64,000 bases of DNA from Pseudomonadota bacterium (GCA_013285445.1 CP053448.1:3331530-3395529), one strand, 5' to 3'; shown: positions 46,812 to 56,185, counted from the stretch's first letter. Translations and numbers: made by a program. The notes: generated by a model from the sequence alone, not told the origin.

Positions 46812-47789
46812 ATGGCACAGCTTGTCGACGGCTTCGGCCGCCGCTTTTCCTATCTGAGACTGTCGGTCACCGACGTCTGCAACTTCCGCTGCGAGTACTG
46901 CCTGCCCAACGGCTACCAGGGCAACCCGACCGGCTTTCTCGGCCACGACGAGATCCGCCGCCTGGTCACGGCGTTCGCAGAACTCGGTACCTGGAAGATC
47001 CGCCTGACCGGCGGCGAGCCGACCGTGCGCAAGGACTTTCTCGACATCGTGCACACGGTGCGCGCGGTGCCGGGCGTCAAGCGCATCGCCATGACCACCA
47101 ACGCCTATCGCATGGCAAAAGACGCGGCCGCCCTGAAGGAAGCCGGGATGGACGCCGTCAACATCAGCCTCGACGGGCTCGACGCCGAGCACTTCGAGCG
47201 CATCACCGGCGACAAGCGCTTCGAGAAGGTCATGGCCGGCGTCGACGCCTGCCTGGAACAGGACTTCGACGCGGTCAAGATCAACACCGTGCTGCTCAAG
47301 GGCCTGAACGACGACCAGCTGCCGGCCTTCTTCGAGTTCGTGCGCACCCGGCCCGTCAGCGTGCGCTTTATCGAGCTGATGCGCACCGGCGACAACGGCG
47401 ACTATTTCGAGCAGCGCCACGTCGGCGGCGCCCTGGTGCACGATCAGCTGACCCGTGCCGGCTGGACGCCGCTCGAGCGCGGCGAGGCCGACGGCCCGGC
47501 AATCGAGTACACCCATCCCGATCATGTCGGGCGAATCGGCATCATCGCGCCTTACGCGCCGGGGTTTTGCGATACCTGCAACCGCCTGCGCGTGACCGCC
47601 CGCGGCGGCCTGCGCCTGTGCCTGTTCGGCAACGGTACCGGCAACCTCCGCCCGCTGCTCCAGCACGACGGGCAGAAAGAGGAGCTGAAAGCGACCATCC
47701 TCACCGCCCTGTTCGGCAAGCGCGTCTCGCACTTTCTGCACGAAGGCGACTACGGCGACACGCCGCACCTGGCGATGACGGGCGGTTAG
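46812..47789 (+). CDS. moaA: GTP 3',8-cyclase
   Basis: This 325-residue radical SAM enzyme performs the first step of molybdopterin synthesis with MoaC. The N-terminal cluster motif is CNFRCEYC, the C-terminal cluster cysteines are in CDTCNRLRVTARGGLRLCLF, and the chain ends in the essential Gly-Gly (MTGG). AAGGAG precedes ATG 46812. It heads a seven-gene plus-strand operon running to moeB. Confidence 0.97.
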   Translation: MAQLVDGFGRRFSYLRLSVTDVCNFRCEYCLPNGYQGNPTGFLGHDEIRRLVTAFAELGTWKIRLTGGEPTVRKDFLDIVHTVRAVPGVKRIAMTTNAYRMAKDAAALKEAGMDAVNISLDGLDAEHFERITGDKRFEKVMAGVDACLEQDFDAVKINTVLLKGLNDDQLPAFFEFVRTRPVSVRFIELMRTGDNGDYFEQRHVGGALVHDQLTRAGWTPLERGEADGPAIEYTHPDHVGRIGIIAPYAPGFCDTCNRLRVTARGGLRLCLFGNGTGNLRPLLQHDGQKEELKATILTALFGKRVSHFLHEGDYGDTPHLAMTGG

Positions 47790-47802
47790 GAACGGTTTAC
47801 GG

Positions 47803-47837
47803 GTTCCGGATTCCGGATTCCGGATTCCGGATTCCGG
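47803..47837 (+). repeat. 7-bp tandem array 1 between moaA and moaC
   Basis: Five 7-bp units: GTTCCGG once, then ATTCCGG four times, starting 14 nt after the moaA stop. It faces array 2 at 47858 in inverted orientation. Confidence 0.9.
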
Positions 47838-47857
47838 AAATCAGGATCGCAGCCCGC

Positions 47858-47902
<45 letters not shown>

Positions 47903-47919
47903 ACAATGAAGCTTGAATC

Positions 47920-48417
47920 ATGACCAACGACCGACAAAGTTACCGAATGATCGACGTCGGCGGGAAGGCGATCACCCGCCGGGTGGCCGTGGCCACCGGC
48001 CGGATCGTGATGAACGCCGGGACCTTCGCCATGGTGCGTGACGGCACGCTGCCCAAGGGTGATCCGCTCAGGCTGGCCGAGGTGGCCGGCGTGCTGGCGG
48101 CCAAGAAGACGCCGGAGATCATCCCGCTGTGCCATCCGCTGGGCCTCGACCAGGTCTCCGTGGCCTTCAGGCTGGATGAAACCGATTGCGCGGTGACGGC
48201 TTTCTGCCAGGCCTCGACTGCGGCGCGTACCGGCGTGGAGATGGAAGCCCTGGCCGGGGTCAACGGCGCGCTGCTGACCATCTGGGACCTGGCCAAGCAG
48301 GTCCAGGCCGACCTGGCGATCGAGCGCGTGCGCCTGCTCGTCAAGACCGGCGGCAAGTCCGGGCGCTATGAACATCCTGACGGGATCGGCGAGCTGCCCG
48401 AGGGCTTCGGGCCGTGA
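47920..48417 (+). CDS. moaC: cyclic pyranopterin monophosphate synthase
   Basis: This 165-residue enzyme converts the MoaA product to cyclic pyranopterin monophosphate. Signatures are MIDVGGKAITRRVAVA, IIPLCHPLGLD, STAARTGVEMEAL and DLAKQ. The heptamer arrays separate it from moaA by 130 nt, and no strong ribosome site is seen before ATG 47920. It overlaps the molybdate transporter gene by 4 nt. Confidence 0.96.
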   Translation: MTNDRQSYRMIDVGGKAITRRVAVATGRIVMNAGTFAMVRDGTLPKGDPLRLAEVAGVLAAKKTPEIIPLCHPLGLDQVSVAFRLDETDCAVTAFCQASTAARTGVEMEALAGVNGALLTIWDLAKQVQADLAIERVRLLVKTGGKSGRYEHPDGIGELPEGFGP

Positions 48418-49580
48418 ACGCTCCGACCACGGCGAAAAGTTCGCCCTGGCGCGGTGATCTGGCCGGCGCCTTTGCCGACGGCGCGGTACTGTTTCCCCTG
48501 CTGCTGGCCCTGGCCTGGCAGACCGGCGCCTCGGCCGCGCTCATGCTGGCGACCACCGGGGCAGCCTACCTGGCCACCGGCTGGCTGTTTCGCCTGCCCA
48601 TTCCGGTCCAGCCGCTGAAGTCCCTGTCGGTCATGGCGATTGCCGCCGGCGCCAGCGCCCAGGAGCTGCAGCTGGCCGGCCTGATGCTGGGCCTGATCTA
48701 TTTCGGCCTGTCCTGGCTACCGGTCAACCGCTTGTCCAACCGCATTCCCCTGGTGCTGGTCCACGGCTTTCAGCTGGGACTGGGCATCATGCTGATGGTC
48801 GCCGCCCTGCGCATGCTCGGGGCAGCGCCGGCCGAGCTGGCCGTGGTCGTGACCGCCGCGGCCGCCCTGGTGCTGATCACCCGACTGACGCGCTGGCCGG
48901 TGCTCGGCCTGGTTGCCGCCGGCGGCCTGGTCTGGGGACTGCTGCACGCGGTACCGGCGGGCGGCGAGGCGGCCGATTCGGGCATCCGCGCCACCATCGT
49001 CGCCCTGATGGTGGCGCCGCAGATCGCCCTGACCCTGACCAATTCCATCCTCGGCACCGAGCGCGCCGCCCGCGACTACTACGGCGAACGCGCCGGCCGC
49101 GTCACGCCGCGTCGCCTGCTGCGCTCGCTCGGCATCGGCAACCTGGTCGTCGGCGCACTCGGCGGCATGCCCTACTGCCACGGCTCCGGCGGCGTGACCG
49201 CCCACTACCGCGGCGGCAGCCGGACCTGGCGCTCCAACGCCATCATCGGCTCGACCCTGCTGGGTATGAGCGCGCTGCTGGTCATCGGGGGCGGCGGTCT
49301 GCCGGAGTACCCGGCCACCCTGCAGGCACTGCTGATCGGCGTGATCGGCTGGTTTCACTTCCAGCTCGCCCGGCCGAGCTGGCGGCTGCTGCACGGCCGC
49401 GCCGTGCTGCTGCTGATGGGCGCGACCGCGCTGGCCTCGACCAACATGCTCGCCGTGCTCATCGTCGGCGGCGCCGCGCTGTTGGTGGCCCACCAACTCG
49501 GCTACCGCTTTCCCGCCCCGCAGTCGATCGGCTGCGACGGCGCCACTACCTCCAGTCTCCGACAGGCAGATTCCCGATGA
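48414..49580 (+). CDS. MOT1-type molybdate (or sulfate) transporter
   Basis: This 388-residue multi-helix protein belongs to the MFS_MOT1 group of SulP-related permeases, with the signature RLPIPVQPLKSLSVMAIAAG. MOT1 members take up molybdate with high affinity. Its place between moaC and moaD, overlapping both by 4 nt, strongly favours molybdate as the substrate. It would replace ModABC, none of which is in this window. Confidence 0.87.
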   Translation: MNAPTTAKSSPWRGDLAGAFADGAVLFPLLLALAWQTGASAALMLATTGAAYLATGWLFRLPIPVQPLKSLSVMAIAAGASAQELQLAGLMLGLIYFGLSWLPVNRLSNRIPLVLVHGFQLGLGIMLMVAALRMLGAAPAELAVVVTAAAALVLITRLTRWPVLGLVAAGGLVWGLLHAVPAGGEAADSGIRATIVALMVAPQIALTLTNSILGTERAARDYYGERAGRVTPRRLLRSLGIGNLVVGALGGMPYCHGSGGVTAHYRGGSRTWRSNAIIGSTLLGMSALLVIGGGGLPEYPATLQALLIGVIGWFHFQLARPSWRLLHGRAVLLLMGATALASTNMLAVLIVGGAALLVAHQLGYRFPAPQSIGCDGATTSSLRQADSR

Positions 49581-49867
49581 ACGACACGACCGCCAATCCG
49601 AACCGCTCCGACCAGTCCGTGTCCGTCCGGCTGTTCGGCGCCTTCCGCCAGTTCGATTCGGACAGCGCCGTGCGCGTGACCGTACCCGAAGACGCCCGCG
49701 CGGCCGACCTGCGCCGCGCGCTGCAGGCCCACTACGCCGACAACGACAACGCCCTGGCCCTGCTCGCCGCCTCGGCCCTGGCCACCGACCGCAAGGTCCT
49801 CGACGAGGAAGATGCGCTGCCGCCGGGCGAGCCGCTGTCGATCCTGCCGCCGGTCTGTGGAGGATGA
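49577..49867 (+). CDS. moaD: molybdopterin synthase sulfur carrier subunit
   Basis: This 96-residue ubiquitin-like protein carries sulfur as a C-terminal thiocarboxylate to MoaE. It ends PPVCGG with the required Gly-Gly, and matches the family in VRLFGAFRQF and LPPGEPLSILPPV. It is slightly longer than the usual ~81 residues because of an N-terminal extension. It overlaps the permease gene by 4 nt and precedes moaE by one base. Confidence 0.93.
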   Translation: MNDTTANPNRSDQSVSVRLFGAFRQFDSDSAVRVTVPEDARAADLRRALQAHYADNDNALALLAASALATDRKVLDEEDALPPGEPLSILPPVCGG

Positions 49868-49868
49868 G

Positions 49869-50309
49869 ATGAGCATTCACGTCGACGTCACCGAGACCTC
49901 GCTCGACCCGGTCAGCGCCCTGAACCACTGCTCGGCCCCGGGCCACGGCGCGGCCGACCTGTTCATCGGCCGGGTGCGCGACATCAACCAGGGCCGCGAC
50001 GTGGTCGCCGTGAGCTACGACCTGCACGCGGTGCTGTGCCGCAACGTCTTTGCCGAAATCTGCGCCGAGGCGAAGCAGCAGTGGGGTCAGGCCATCCACC
50101 TGTGGCTGGTCCACGGCCACGGCCGCCTGGCCATCGGCGAGGCCAGCGTGATCGCCGCGGCCAGCTCGCGCCACCGCGACGAATCCTTCAGGGCCTGCCG
50201 CTACCTGGTCGAGCAGATGAAGCACCGCGCGCCGATCTGGAAGCAGGAGCACTACGTCGACGGCGACAGCGAGTGGGTCAAGGGGCATGCGCTTTGCGGG
50301 CATGATTGA
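49869..50309 (+). CDS. moaE: molybdopterin synthase catalytic subunit
   Basis: This 146-residue subunit forms the MPT synthase with MoaD and puts two sulfurs on the pyranopterin. The active-site lysines lie in EQMKHRAPIWKQEHY. ATG 49869 follows GGAGG in the moaD stop region; the frame continues upstream within moaD but does not match the family. A heptamer array follows before mobA. Confidence 0.95.
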   Translation: MSIHVDVTETSLDPVSALNHCSAPGHGAADLFIGRVRDINQGRDVVAVSYDLHAVLCRNVFAEICAEAKQQWGQAIHLWLVHGHGRLAIGEASVIAAASSRHRDESFRACRYLVEQMKHRAPIWKQEHYVDGDSEWVKGHALCGHD

Positions 50310-50312
50310 GGA

Positions 50313-50333
50313 GGTTTCAGGTTTCAGGTTTCA
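50313..50333 (+). repeat. 7-bp tandem array between moaE and mobA
   Basis: Three perfect copies of GGTTTCA begin 3 nt after the moaE stop and 15 nt before the mobA start. The same family occurs at 14237, 47803 and 47858. Confidence 0.88.
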
Positions 50334-50347
50334 GAGAAAAAATATCG

Positions 50348-50944
50348 ATGATGGCGCAAGCTGGGCAAGACCAATTGATCGGCATCGTGCTCGCCGGCGG
50401 GCGGTCTTCGCGCATGGGGCGCGACAAGGCCGGGCTGACCTGGCGCAGCGGCCAGACCTTTCTCGATCGCGCCATGGCGCAGCTGCGCGAGGTCGGCTGT
50501 GGGTCGGTCATCGTCTCCGGCAAGCGCCCCGGCCATGACTGCGTCCCCGACCGCTGGCCCGGGCAGGGACCGCTGGGCGGCATGGCCTCGGTGCTGGAGG
50601 CGCGCCCGGCGCTTTCGGGCCGGCTGGTGATCGTGCCGGTCGACATGCCGCGGCTGCGCTCCGACTCGCTGCGCTCGCTGGTCGCGGCCGCGCGCGGTGA
50701 CGGCGCCCGCTACGCCGACGTGCCGCTGCCGATGGTGCTCTGCCTCAGCGATCGGCTCCGTTCCGTCGTCGCGGTGATGATGCAGTCCGAAGCGCGCAGC
50801 CTGCGGGCCCTGGCCCGGGGTCTGGACATGGCGGTCGTCGAGCCCACCCCGGCCGACGCGCGGGCCAACATCAACACCCCGGCTGATCTGCAGCGTCAGG
50901 CCGAAGATGAAATGGAGGATCGGGATGAGCCACGCCCGCTATAG
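50348..50944 (+). CDS. mobA: molybdenum cofactor guanylyltransferase
   Basis: This ~198-residue enzyme adds GMP to Moco to make the MGD form used by NarG. The nucleotide motif GIVLAGGRSSRMGRDKAGL and VPVDMPRL are present. I chose ATG 50348 (a second ATG follows at 50351); a TTG at 50306 would read through the heptamer array. It overlaps the start of moeB by about 20 nt. Confidence 0.9.
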   Translation: MMAQAGQDQLIGIVLAGGRSSRMGRDKAGLTWRSGQTFLDRAMAQLREVGCGSVIVSGKRPGHDCVPDRWPGQGPLGGMASVLEARPALSGRLVIVPVDMPRLRSDSLRSLVAAARGDGARYADVPLPMVLCLSDRLRSVVAVMMQSEARSLRALARGLDMAVVEPTPADARANINTPADLQRQAEDEMEDRDEPRPL

Positions 50945-51981
50945 CCGCCAGACCATCCTGCCCGAGATCGGCCCCGGGGGCCAGCGGCGCCTGGGCGCCG
51001 GCAGCGTGCTGTGCATCGGCGCCGGCGGCCCTGGGCTGCGCCGCCCTGCCCTACCTGGCCGCCGCCGGGGTCGGGCGGATCATGATCATCGACCACGACC
51101 GGGTGGATGTCTCGAACCTGCACCGCCAGGTGCTGTTTGCCGAAGCCGACATCGGCCGGCCCAAGGTCGAGGCCGCGGCGGCGCGCCTGACGGCGATCAA
51201 CGGCGCTATTGCCGTCGAAGCGCTGCCGGAGCGACTGGACCTGGACAACGTCGAGCGCCTGTTCGGCCGGGCCGACGTCGTCATCGACGGCAGCGACAAC
51301 TACGCCACCAAGTACCTGGCCGCCGACGCAGCGCTCAAGTTCGGCCTGCCGGTGGTCTACGGCTCGGCCACCGGCATGGAGGCCATGGTCACGGTGTTTC
51401 TGCCCGGTGAGGGGCCCTGCCTGCGCTGTCTGTTTCCCGAAGCACCGTCGGGCTGGGTGCCCAACTGCGCCGAGGCCGGCGTGCTCGGCCCGCTGGTCGG
51501 CATGGCCGGTGCGGTGCAGGCCGCCGAGGCGATCAAGCTGCTGGTCGGCACCCCCGCCCTGACCAGCCTGTCGGGCCGGCTGTGGCTGGTCGACGCGCGC
51601 GACATGGGAAGCCGCCAGCTCGCGATTGGCAAGCGGCCGGACTGCCCGGCATGCAGCCTAGATCCGGCCGGCCTCGAACTGGCCGGCACCGCCCCGGCCG
51701 TGCACGAGATCGACCACGCTCAGGCGCAGGCCCTGCCCGGCGCCCTGTGGGTCGACGTGCGCGAGCCGGACGAATACGCCGCCGGTCACTTCTCCGGCGC
51801 AGTCAACCTGCCGCTGAGCCGCCTGCACACCGGCGAGCCCGGCCTGCCCGACGCCGAACACCTGGTCGTCTATTGCGCCACCGGCATGCGCTGCCGCGCC
51901 GCCGCGCCGCTGCTCGAACGCGCCGGCACCGGCCGCGTACACGTCCTGCGCGGGGGTTATCGGCAAGCGGCGGTGGACTGA
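50925..51981 (+). pseudogene. moeB: molybdopterin-synthase adenylyltransferase with rhodanese domain, frameshifted
   Basis: MoeB adenylylates the MoaD C-terminus. ATG 50925 (GGAGG at 50914-50918) opens MSHARYSRQTILPEIGPGGQ. The frame breaks in the ATP-binding glycine loop: CCC at 51029-51031 should be CC. Removing one C gives GAGGLGCAALPYLAAAGVGR and joins the downstream frame (VDVSNLHRQVLF, DGSDNYATKYL). Zinc CXXC pairs are CLRC and CPAC. Residues from about 250 on form a rhodanese domain with active Cys in VVYCATGMRC, so sulfur transfer to MoaD may be built in. Repaired length is about 351 residues. A homopolymer consensus error is as likely as a real lesion. Confidence 0.9.
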
Positions 51982-52314
51982 ACCTGCGGCTGGGCACTGC
52001 CCCCGGGCGACGGGCAGATGCAGACGGGGACACGACCTCGAGCACGCGCAACCGCTCCACTCCGGGGCGCATGCCCTGCGGGGCATGCCGCCCCGGTCTT
52101 GCCGGACAGCGGGTGAAAGACGGGCCGACCGTCCCGCCGCAGTTGGTGCTCGCCAGCGCCGGGTCAATAGTGCTTTCGAGCTTGCTCGGAGAGGCGAACC
52201 CGAACTGCCCTGAAGCTCCGATCGAAAAAAAACGGCTGATCTCCGAACCGCGTGGCGATATCGGTAGCTTGCCCGGCAACCCCTTTTCCTGACGTCATGC
52301 GCTGATCGCCTTCT
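51982..52314. other. 333-bp gap between moeB and the cytochrome gene
   Basis: No coding sequence was supported here; open frames in it are shadows. It holds the stem-loop at 52062-52096 and an A8 run (52225-52232) that would be a T tract for minus-strand transcription leaving the cytochrome gene, without a good stem before it. Confidence 0.6.
52062..52096 (+). terminator. strong stem-loop downstream of the moa operon
   Basis: CCGGGGCG-CATGCCC (52062-52076) pairs with GGGCATG-CGCCCCGG (52081-52096, one bulged C) around a 4-nt loop, a 15-bp stem. No T tract follows, so it may be a Rho-assisted or mRNA-stabilising end, or a REP-like unit. Confidence 0.45.
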
Positions 52315-54159
52315 TCAGAGCAACCCTGTCAGGGCAATCCACTGGTGGACGAAAGCGAGCAGGTCGGCACGACCGATCCGCCCGTCGCCGCTGAAATCTC
52401 CGATCAGGCATCGATCGGCAACCGGCGGCGTCGTCAGGAAGCAGGCATAGAGGCTTCTTGCGTCGTCCAGGTCGAGTTGGTGGTTGCCGTTGAAATCTCC
52501 GCGCAGAAAGGGCGACAGGAAAACCGTGGCGCTGGCCATGGTCACAGGCGGCGAGCGTCCCGATTCCTGCCAGAGGCTGTAGAGCACCTCGCCCCAGTCG
52601 TTGCTGACGTTGTTGTCTCGCAGCTCCTCGATATAGCGGCGGCTGGCCGTCTGGTAGAGCGCCGTGATTTCCGCCTTGACCGCGCCGACAGGCAGGCGGA
52701 ACCAGGCATCGTCGAAGTACTCGCCGTCGGCGTAGTCGCGTCCCACCACCGGCGCCCCGCCCGTCTCGAACGCTTTCCGGTCGAAGCCGCGCGGCGGAAT
52801 GCGCGTGTCCTTGACGATGGTATCGGCCAGGGCCATGTGGCCGGTCGGGCCCGGGCTGTGACCGGTCAGCGCCGCGGCCTGCTCCGACAGGCCAACCACC
52901 ATTTCGTAGATGACCGTCTGCCGCTCGTCGAGTGCGGCCTCGGCCGGATCGTAGCCCCCGTATTCGGCCAGCAGCCGATCTCGTTCATCCAGAACCCGGA
53001 CATGAAGCCAGGCCCGCCGGCCCTCGATGTGCCCGGTCGGCAGCTTGTGGCCGGTCTGGTTGATCAGTCGCGCGCGCACGGTCGGGCCGTCCTGCACCAG
53101 CTCCAGCGAGGCGGCGCGCCTGAGCATGCCGGCCGCGCGGGCCATGCCGGCCTCGATGGCATCGACGTCAACCGCCGGGTCGTCGGCGTAGTGGCGCCGA
53201 ATGATGTCCAGGCCCCACACCGACGCGCCAGCGAATTCATGCACGCGCAGGTCGTCGTATTCACGGCCCATCGAGGCAATCTTGCCGGTGGTGCGCGGCA
53301 TGTGGCAGTCCTGGCAGCTGGACACGACCCGTACGCCCTCGCCGCCGAAGCGGCCGCCCATGTCGACGCCGCCGTCAGCGAAGGCCGACAGCAGCCACTC
53401 GGTGTAGGTGCGCTCGAGCGGAAACTGCAGCCAGGGATCCTCGTCTTCAGCCGGCGTATCGATCGGGTTGTAGCGCCAGGTGTTGTCGTCGAGCCGGGAC
53501 ACGGCGAGGTTGCCGACGTCGTGGCAGGTGCCGCACAGCGCGCTCTCGCCCTGGAAGGGGGCGATGAGGCGCTCGTGGAAGGGGGCCGCGGCCGGCCGCG
53601 TGCCGCGGCGCACGCCCTCGGGATCGACCACGAACATGGCATTGCCCTGGAACTCGGGGACGGATTCAAGCGCCGAGAGCACGTCCAGGTCGCGGCTCGG
53701 GCTGCCGCCTTCGACGTAGTCGGGGTCAACCAGCGAATGGCAGAAATGACAATCGACGCCGTCGCGGTCGCGATCACTCAGGGCCGCCTCGCTGCTTTCG
53801 AGCGCGCTGCCGCTGATCGCCGACATCGGGACATGGCAGCGCAGGCAGTAATATCCGACGTTGGCCGCGTCCTGGTTGGCGACCGCCAGCTGGGCGAAGA
53901 ACAGCGGATTTCGCCCCGCGTGCGCCATCTTGCTGCCGCGCCAGCTGTTCGACGGCGACTGCTCCTGGTCCCCGACGGCGTGACAGGTGGCGCAGTGTTG
54001 CGATGAATGCAGCGCATAAGCCTCGACATCGCCGGGCTGCGTTCCAGCAACCTGGAAATCGGCCAGGGTGGTCGGCAGCTGTTCAGCCGACGGGGCGCCG
54101 GCGGCGATCAGTGCCGCGGCGGCCAGGAGCAGCGAAGAAAGGATCCTGCGGGCTTTCAC
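52315..54159 (-). CDS. secreted pentaheme cytochrome c with dockerin-like C-terminus
   Basis: This 614-residue protein has a signal peptide (LLLAAAALIAAGAPSA) and five CXXCH heme motifs (CATCH, CLRCH, CHFCH, CGTCH, CQDCH) within the first ~330 residues. A beta-rich segment (RLINQTGHKLPTGHIEGRRAWLHV) resembles that of the other pentaheme protein at 5152-7953. The last ~55 residues contain two dockerin-type calcium loops (DFNGNHQLDLDDARSLY; DFSGDGRIGRADLLAFV). Dockerins usually bind cohesins, but no cohesin is in the window. A control element at 54239-54255 precedes it, and the wHTH regulator lies just upstream. Confidence 0.88.
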   Translation of the reverse strand: MKARRILSSLLLAAAALIAAGAPSAEQLPTTLADFQVAGTQPGDVEAYALHSSQHCATCHAVGDQEQSPSNSWRGSKMAHAGRNPLFFAQLAVANQDAANVGYYCLRCHVPMSAISGSALESSEAALSDRDRDGVDCHFCHSLVDPDYVEGGSPSRDLDVLSALESVPEFQGNAMFVVDPEGVRRGTRPAAAPFHERLIAPFQGESALCGTCHDVGNLAVSRLDDNTWRYNPIDTPAEDEDPWLQFPLERTYTEWLLSAFADGGVDMGGRFGGEGVRVVSSCQDCHMPRTTGKIASMGREYDDLRVHEFAGASVWGLDIIRRHYADDPAVDVDAIEAGMARAAGMLRRAASLELVQDGPTVRARLINQTGHKLPTGHIEGRRAWLHVRVLDERDRLLAEYGGYDPAEAALDERQTVIYEMVVGLSEQAAALTGHSPGPTGHMALADTIVKDTRIPPRGFDRKAFETGGAPVVGRDYADGEYFDDAWFRLPVGAVKAEITALYQTASRRYIEELRDNNVSNDWGEVLYSLWQESGRSPPVTMASATVFLSPFLRGDFNGNHQLDLDDARSLYACFLTTPPVADRCLIGDFSGDGRIGRADLLAFVHQWIALTGLL

Positions 54160-54238
54160 GGCATCTTTACTCTCGCTTGAATGTGGCTGCAGAGTGCCGG
54201 TTCAGGCGGGGAAAGTCCGGAGAAGAAGGCGAGCGGGG

Positions 54239-54255
54239 CCTGAGAGCGAGCTGAG
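54239..54255 (-). promoter_or_regulatory. putative wHTH-regulator site before the cytochrome gene
   Basis: Minus strand reads CTCAGCTCGCTCTCAGG, a direct repeat CTCAG-N6-CTCAG with 11-bp period, 80 nt before the cytochrome start. The site before the gene at 56355 shares YTCAG-N6-CTCAGGCC. OmpR/CadC-type wHTH proteins typically bind 11-bp-spaced direct repeats. Confidence 0.45.
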
Positions 54256-54286
54256 AAACCCCCCGGAGCGGAGGCAGCGTGGACTT

Positions 54287-56185
54287 TTAGCGGCTGCCTT
54301 CCAGGCCCCACCACTGGTCGACCCGGGCGATCAGCCGCTCCCAGTCATCGCGCTCGTGCAGCGGGTCGAACACGGGGTGGTAGCGGACGGTCAGGGTGGA
54401 GAAGTCGTCCCAGCGGACCTCATCCAGGCTGGCCAGGGCGGCGCCGAAATCCTCGCCGGCGAGATGGGCGAGGGCTCTGGCCAGATGGTCGTCCTGAGCC
54501 ATCACATCCTGCGCCAGCGCGTCCACGGGCTGACCACTTCTGGCACGCGCCAGCGCCAGCCAGGCCAGGTCGCGTGCCGGCGGCTGGCTGCCGGCCAGGG
54601 TCATGGCTTCCTGGAAGGCGTTGATGGCCGCTTTGTTGCGGCCGGACAGCAGCAGGGCCTGGCCCTGCAGGCGCCAGGCCGTGGCGTAGGCCGGCGAGAG
54701 CTCCGCCGCGCGTTCGGCCAGTGAGAGCGCTTCGTCGAGGTTGCCGTCGCACAGCTCCAGCATCGCCAGCGACATATGCACGCTCGGCTCAAACGGCCCG
54801 GAACGAATCTGTTCGCGGGTCAGCGCCAGGCCCGTTTGAAGGTCGCCGGCGACCGCCTCCATCCAGGCCAGCCAGCCGATCGGCGCGGGCGAATGGGTCC
54901 GGGCCTCCCGCAGAAGGGTCAGCGCCGCGGGCAGGTCGTGATCCAGGCGCATGGCAACCAGCCCCATGACGGTCAGGGCCCAGGCATGCTCGGGATCGAT
55001 GGACAAGGCGGTTTCGGCCCGCTCGCGCGCGGCTTGAAGGTTTTCGTCCGCGCTTTCATGGCCATAGTAGTGCAGCAGAAACAGCGCGTCCCCCCAGCGG
55101 GCCCAGGCATCGCTGTAGCCCGGATCAAGTTCCGTCGCCTGCCTGTAGAGTTCAGCCGCCCGGCGCATCGCAGTCTCGCTGCGCTGGCCGGCCAGCACGT
55201 TGGCGCGCACGAGCTGGGCATAGGCCTCCAGACTGTGGGTGGGCAACTGTGCGGGCGCCCGGGCTGACTCGAGCGTGGCCTCGATGGAGCTGGCGATATC
55301 GTCGATGATCTCCGCCTGCGCCTCGAACAGCCGGCTGGCAGTCAGCTCGCCCTCGTAGCTGCGCGCCCAGCGATGCGTATCGGCCGCGGCGTCGATCAGC
55401 TGAACGTTGACCCGGAAACGCGCCCCGGCCTGCTGCACGGCGCCTTCGACGATCCAGTCGACGCCGAGCTCGGCGGCGATTTCGGGAATGCGCTTGTCGG
55501 TGTCGCGATAGCGGCGCATGGAGGTTGCCGAAATCACGCGCAGGCCGGACAGATCGGACAGACTCGTCAGCAGGTCCTGGTGCAGTCCCTCGGCCAGCAG
55601 CATCTCGCCGGATTCGGCGATGGCGGTCAGCGGCAGCACCGCTATGCCCTCGGTTGTTCTGGCCTCCTGTGCCGGCGCCCTGTCCCCGGTCGACAGGTGC
55701 TGGAGCGCCAGCGCGCCGAGCACGACCAGGATGGCCAGCAGCGGAAGCAGCCGCCATCGCCGCTGCACCGCAGCCTTCTCGCTGCCGGTCCGATCATCGT
55801 CCGGAACCTTTCCGATCGCCGGCTCGGCGTCCTCGCCCGGAGGCTCGACCGGCGCGATCAGGCGATAGCCGCGCTTGGGGATCGTCTCGATGTAGCGCGG
55901 GTCGTTGGCCGAGTCACCGAGCTTGCGGCGCAGTTCGGAGATGCACCAGGTCAGGGCATCGTCGGTGACGACGGTATCACGCCAAACGGTGTCACTGAAA
56001 TTCTGCCGGGTGACGACCCGGCCGGCGTTTTCAGCCAAACACAGCAGCACGTCCATCGAGCGGCTGTTGATCTGGGCATCCGTTTCGCGACTGATCAGCC
56101 GGTTGGAAGTCGGATCGACTGTCCATTCGCCAATGCGAAAACCGTCCTGCAACTGCATCGGATCATATCCCTGAAGGTCTGCCAA
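54287..56185 (-). CDS. CadC-like membrane wHTH regulator with TPR tail
   Basis: This 632-residue protein has an OmpR-type winged helix at residues ~15-115 (LISRETDAQINSRSMDVLLCLAENAGRVVTRQ...DDALTWCISELRRKLGD...YIETIPKRGYRLIAPV). A single membrane helix follows (WRLLPLLAILVVLGALALQHL), then a TolB-N/adenylate-cyclase-like segment (IAVLPLTAIAESGEMLLAEGLHQDLLTSLS) and TPR repeats. It is probably a one-component membrane sensor with periplasmic TPRs. It sits between the cytochrome gene and the divergent secreted-protein gene, and an identical type of direct repeat precedes both, so these are likely targets. Confidence 0.88.
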   Translation of the reverse strand: MADLQGYDPMQLQDGFRIGEWTVDPTSNRLISRETDAQINSRSMDVLLCLAENAGRVVTRQNFSDTVWRDTVVTDDALTWCISELRRKLGDSANDPRYIETIPKRGYRLIAPVEPPGEDAEPAIGKVPDDDRTGSEKAAVQRRWRLLPLLAILVVLGALALQHLSTGDRAPAQEARTTEGIAVLPLTAIAESGEMLLAEGLHQDLLTSLSDLSGLRVISATSMRRYRDTDKRIPEIAAELGVDWIVEGAVQQAGARFRVNVQLIDAAADTHRWARSYEGELTASRLFEAQAEIIDDIASSIEATLESARAPAQLPTHSLEAYAQLVRANVLAGQRSETAMRRAAELYRQATELDPGYSDAWARWGDALFLLHYYGHESADENLQAARERAETALSIDPEHAWALTVMGLVAMRLDHDLPAALTLLREARTHSPAPIGWLAWMEAVAGDLQTGLALTREQIRSGPFEPSVHMSLAMLELCDGNLDEALSLAERAAELSPAYATAWRLQGQALLLSGRNKAAINAFQEAMTLAGSQPPARDLAWLALARARSGQPVDALAQDVMAQDDHLARALAHLAGEDFGAALASLDEVRWDDFSTLTVRYHPVFDPLHERDDWERLIARVDQWWGLEGSR

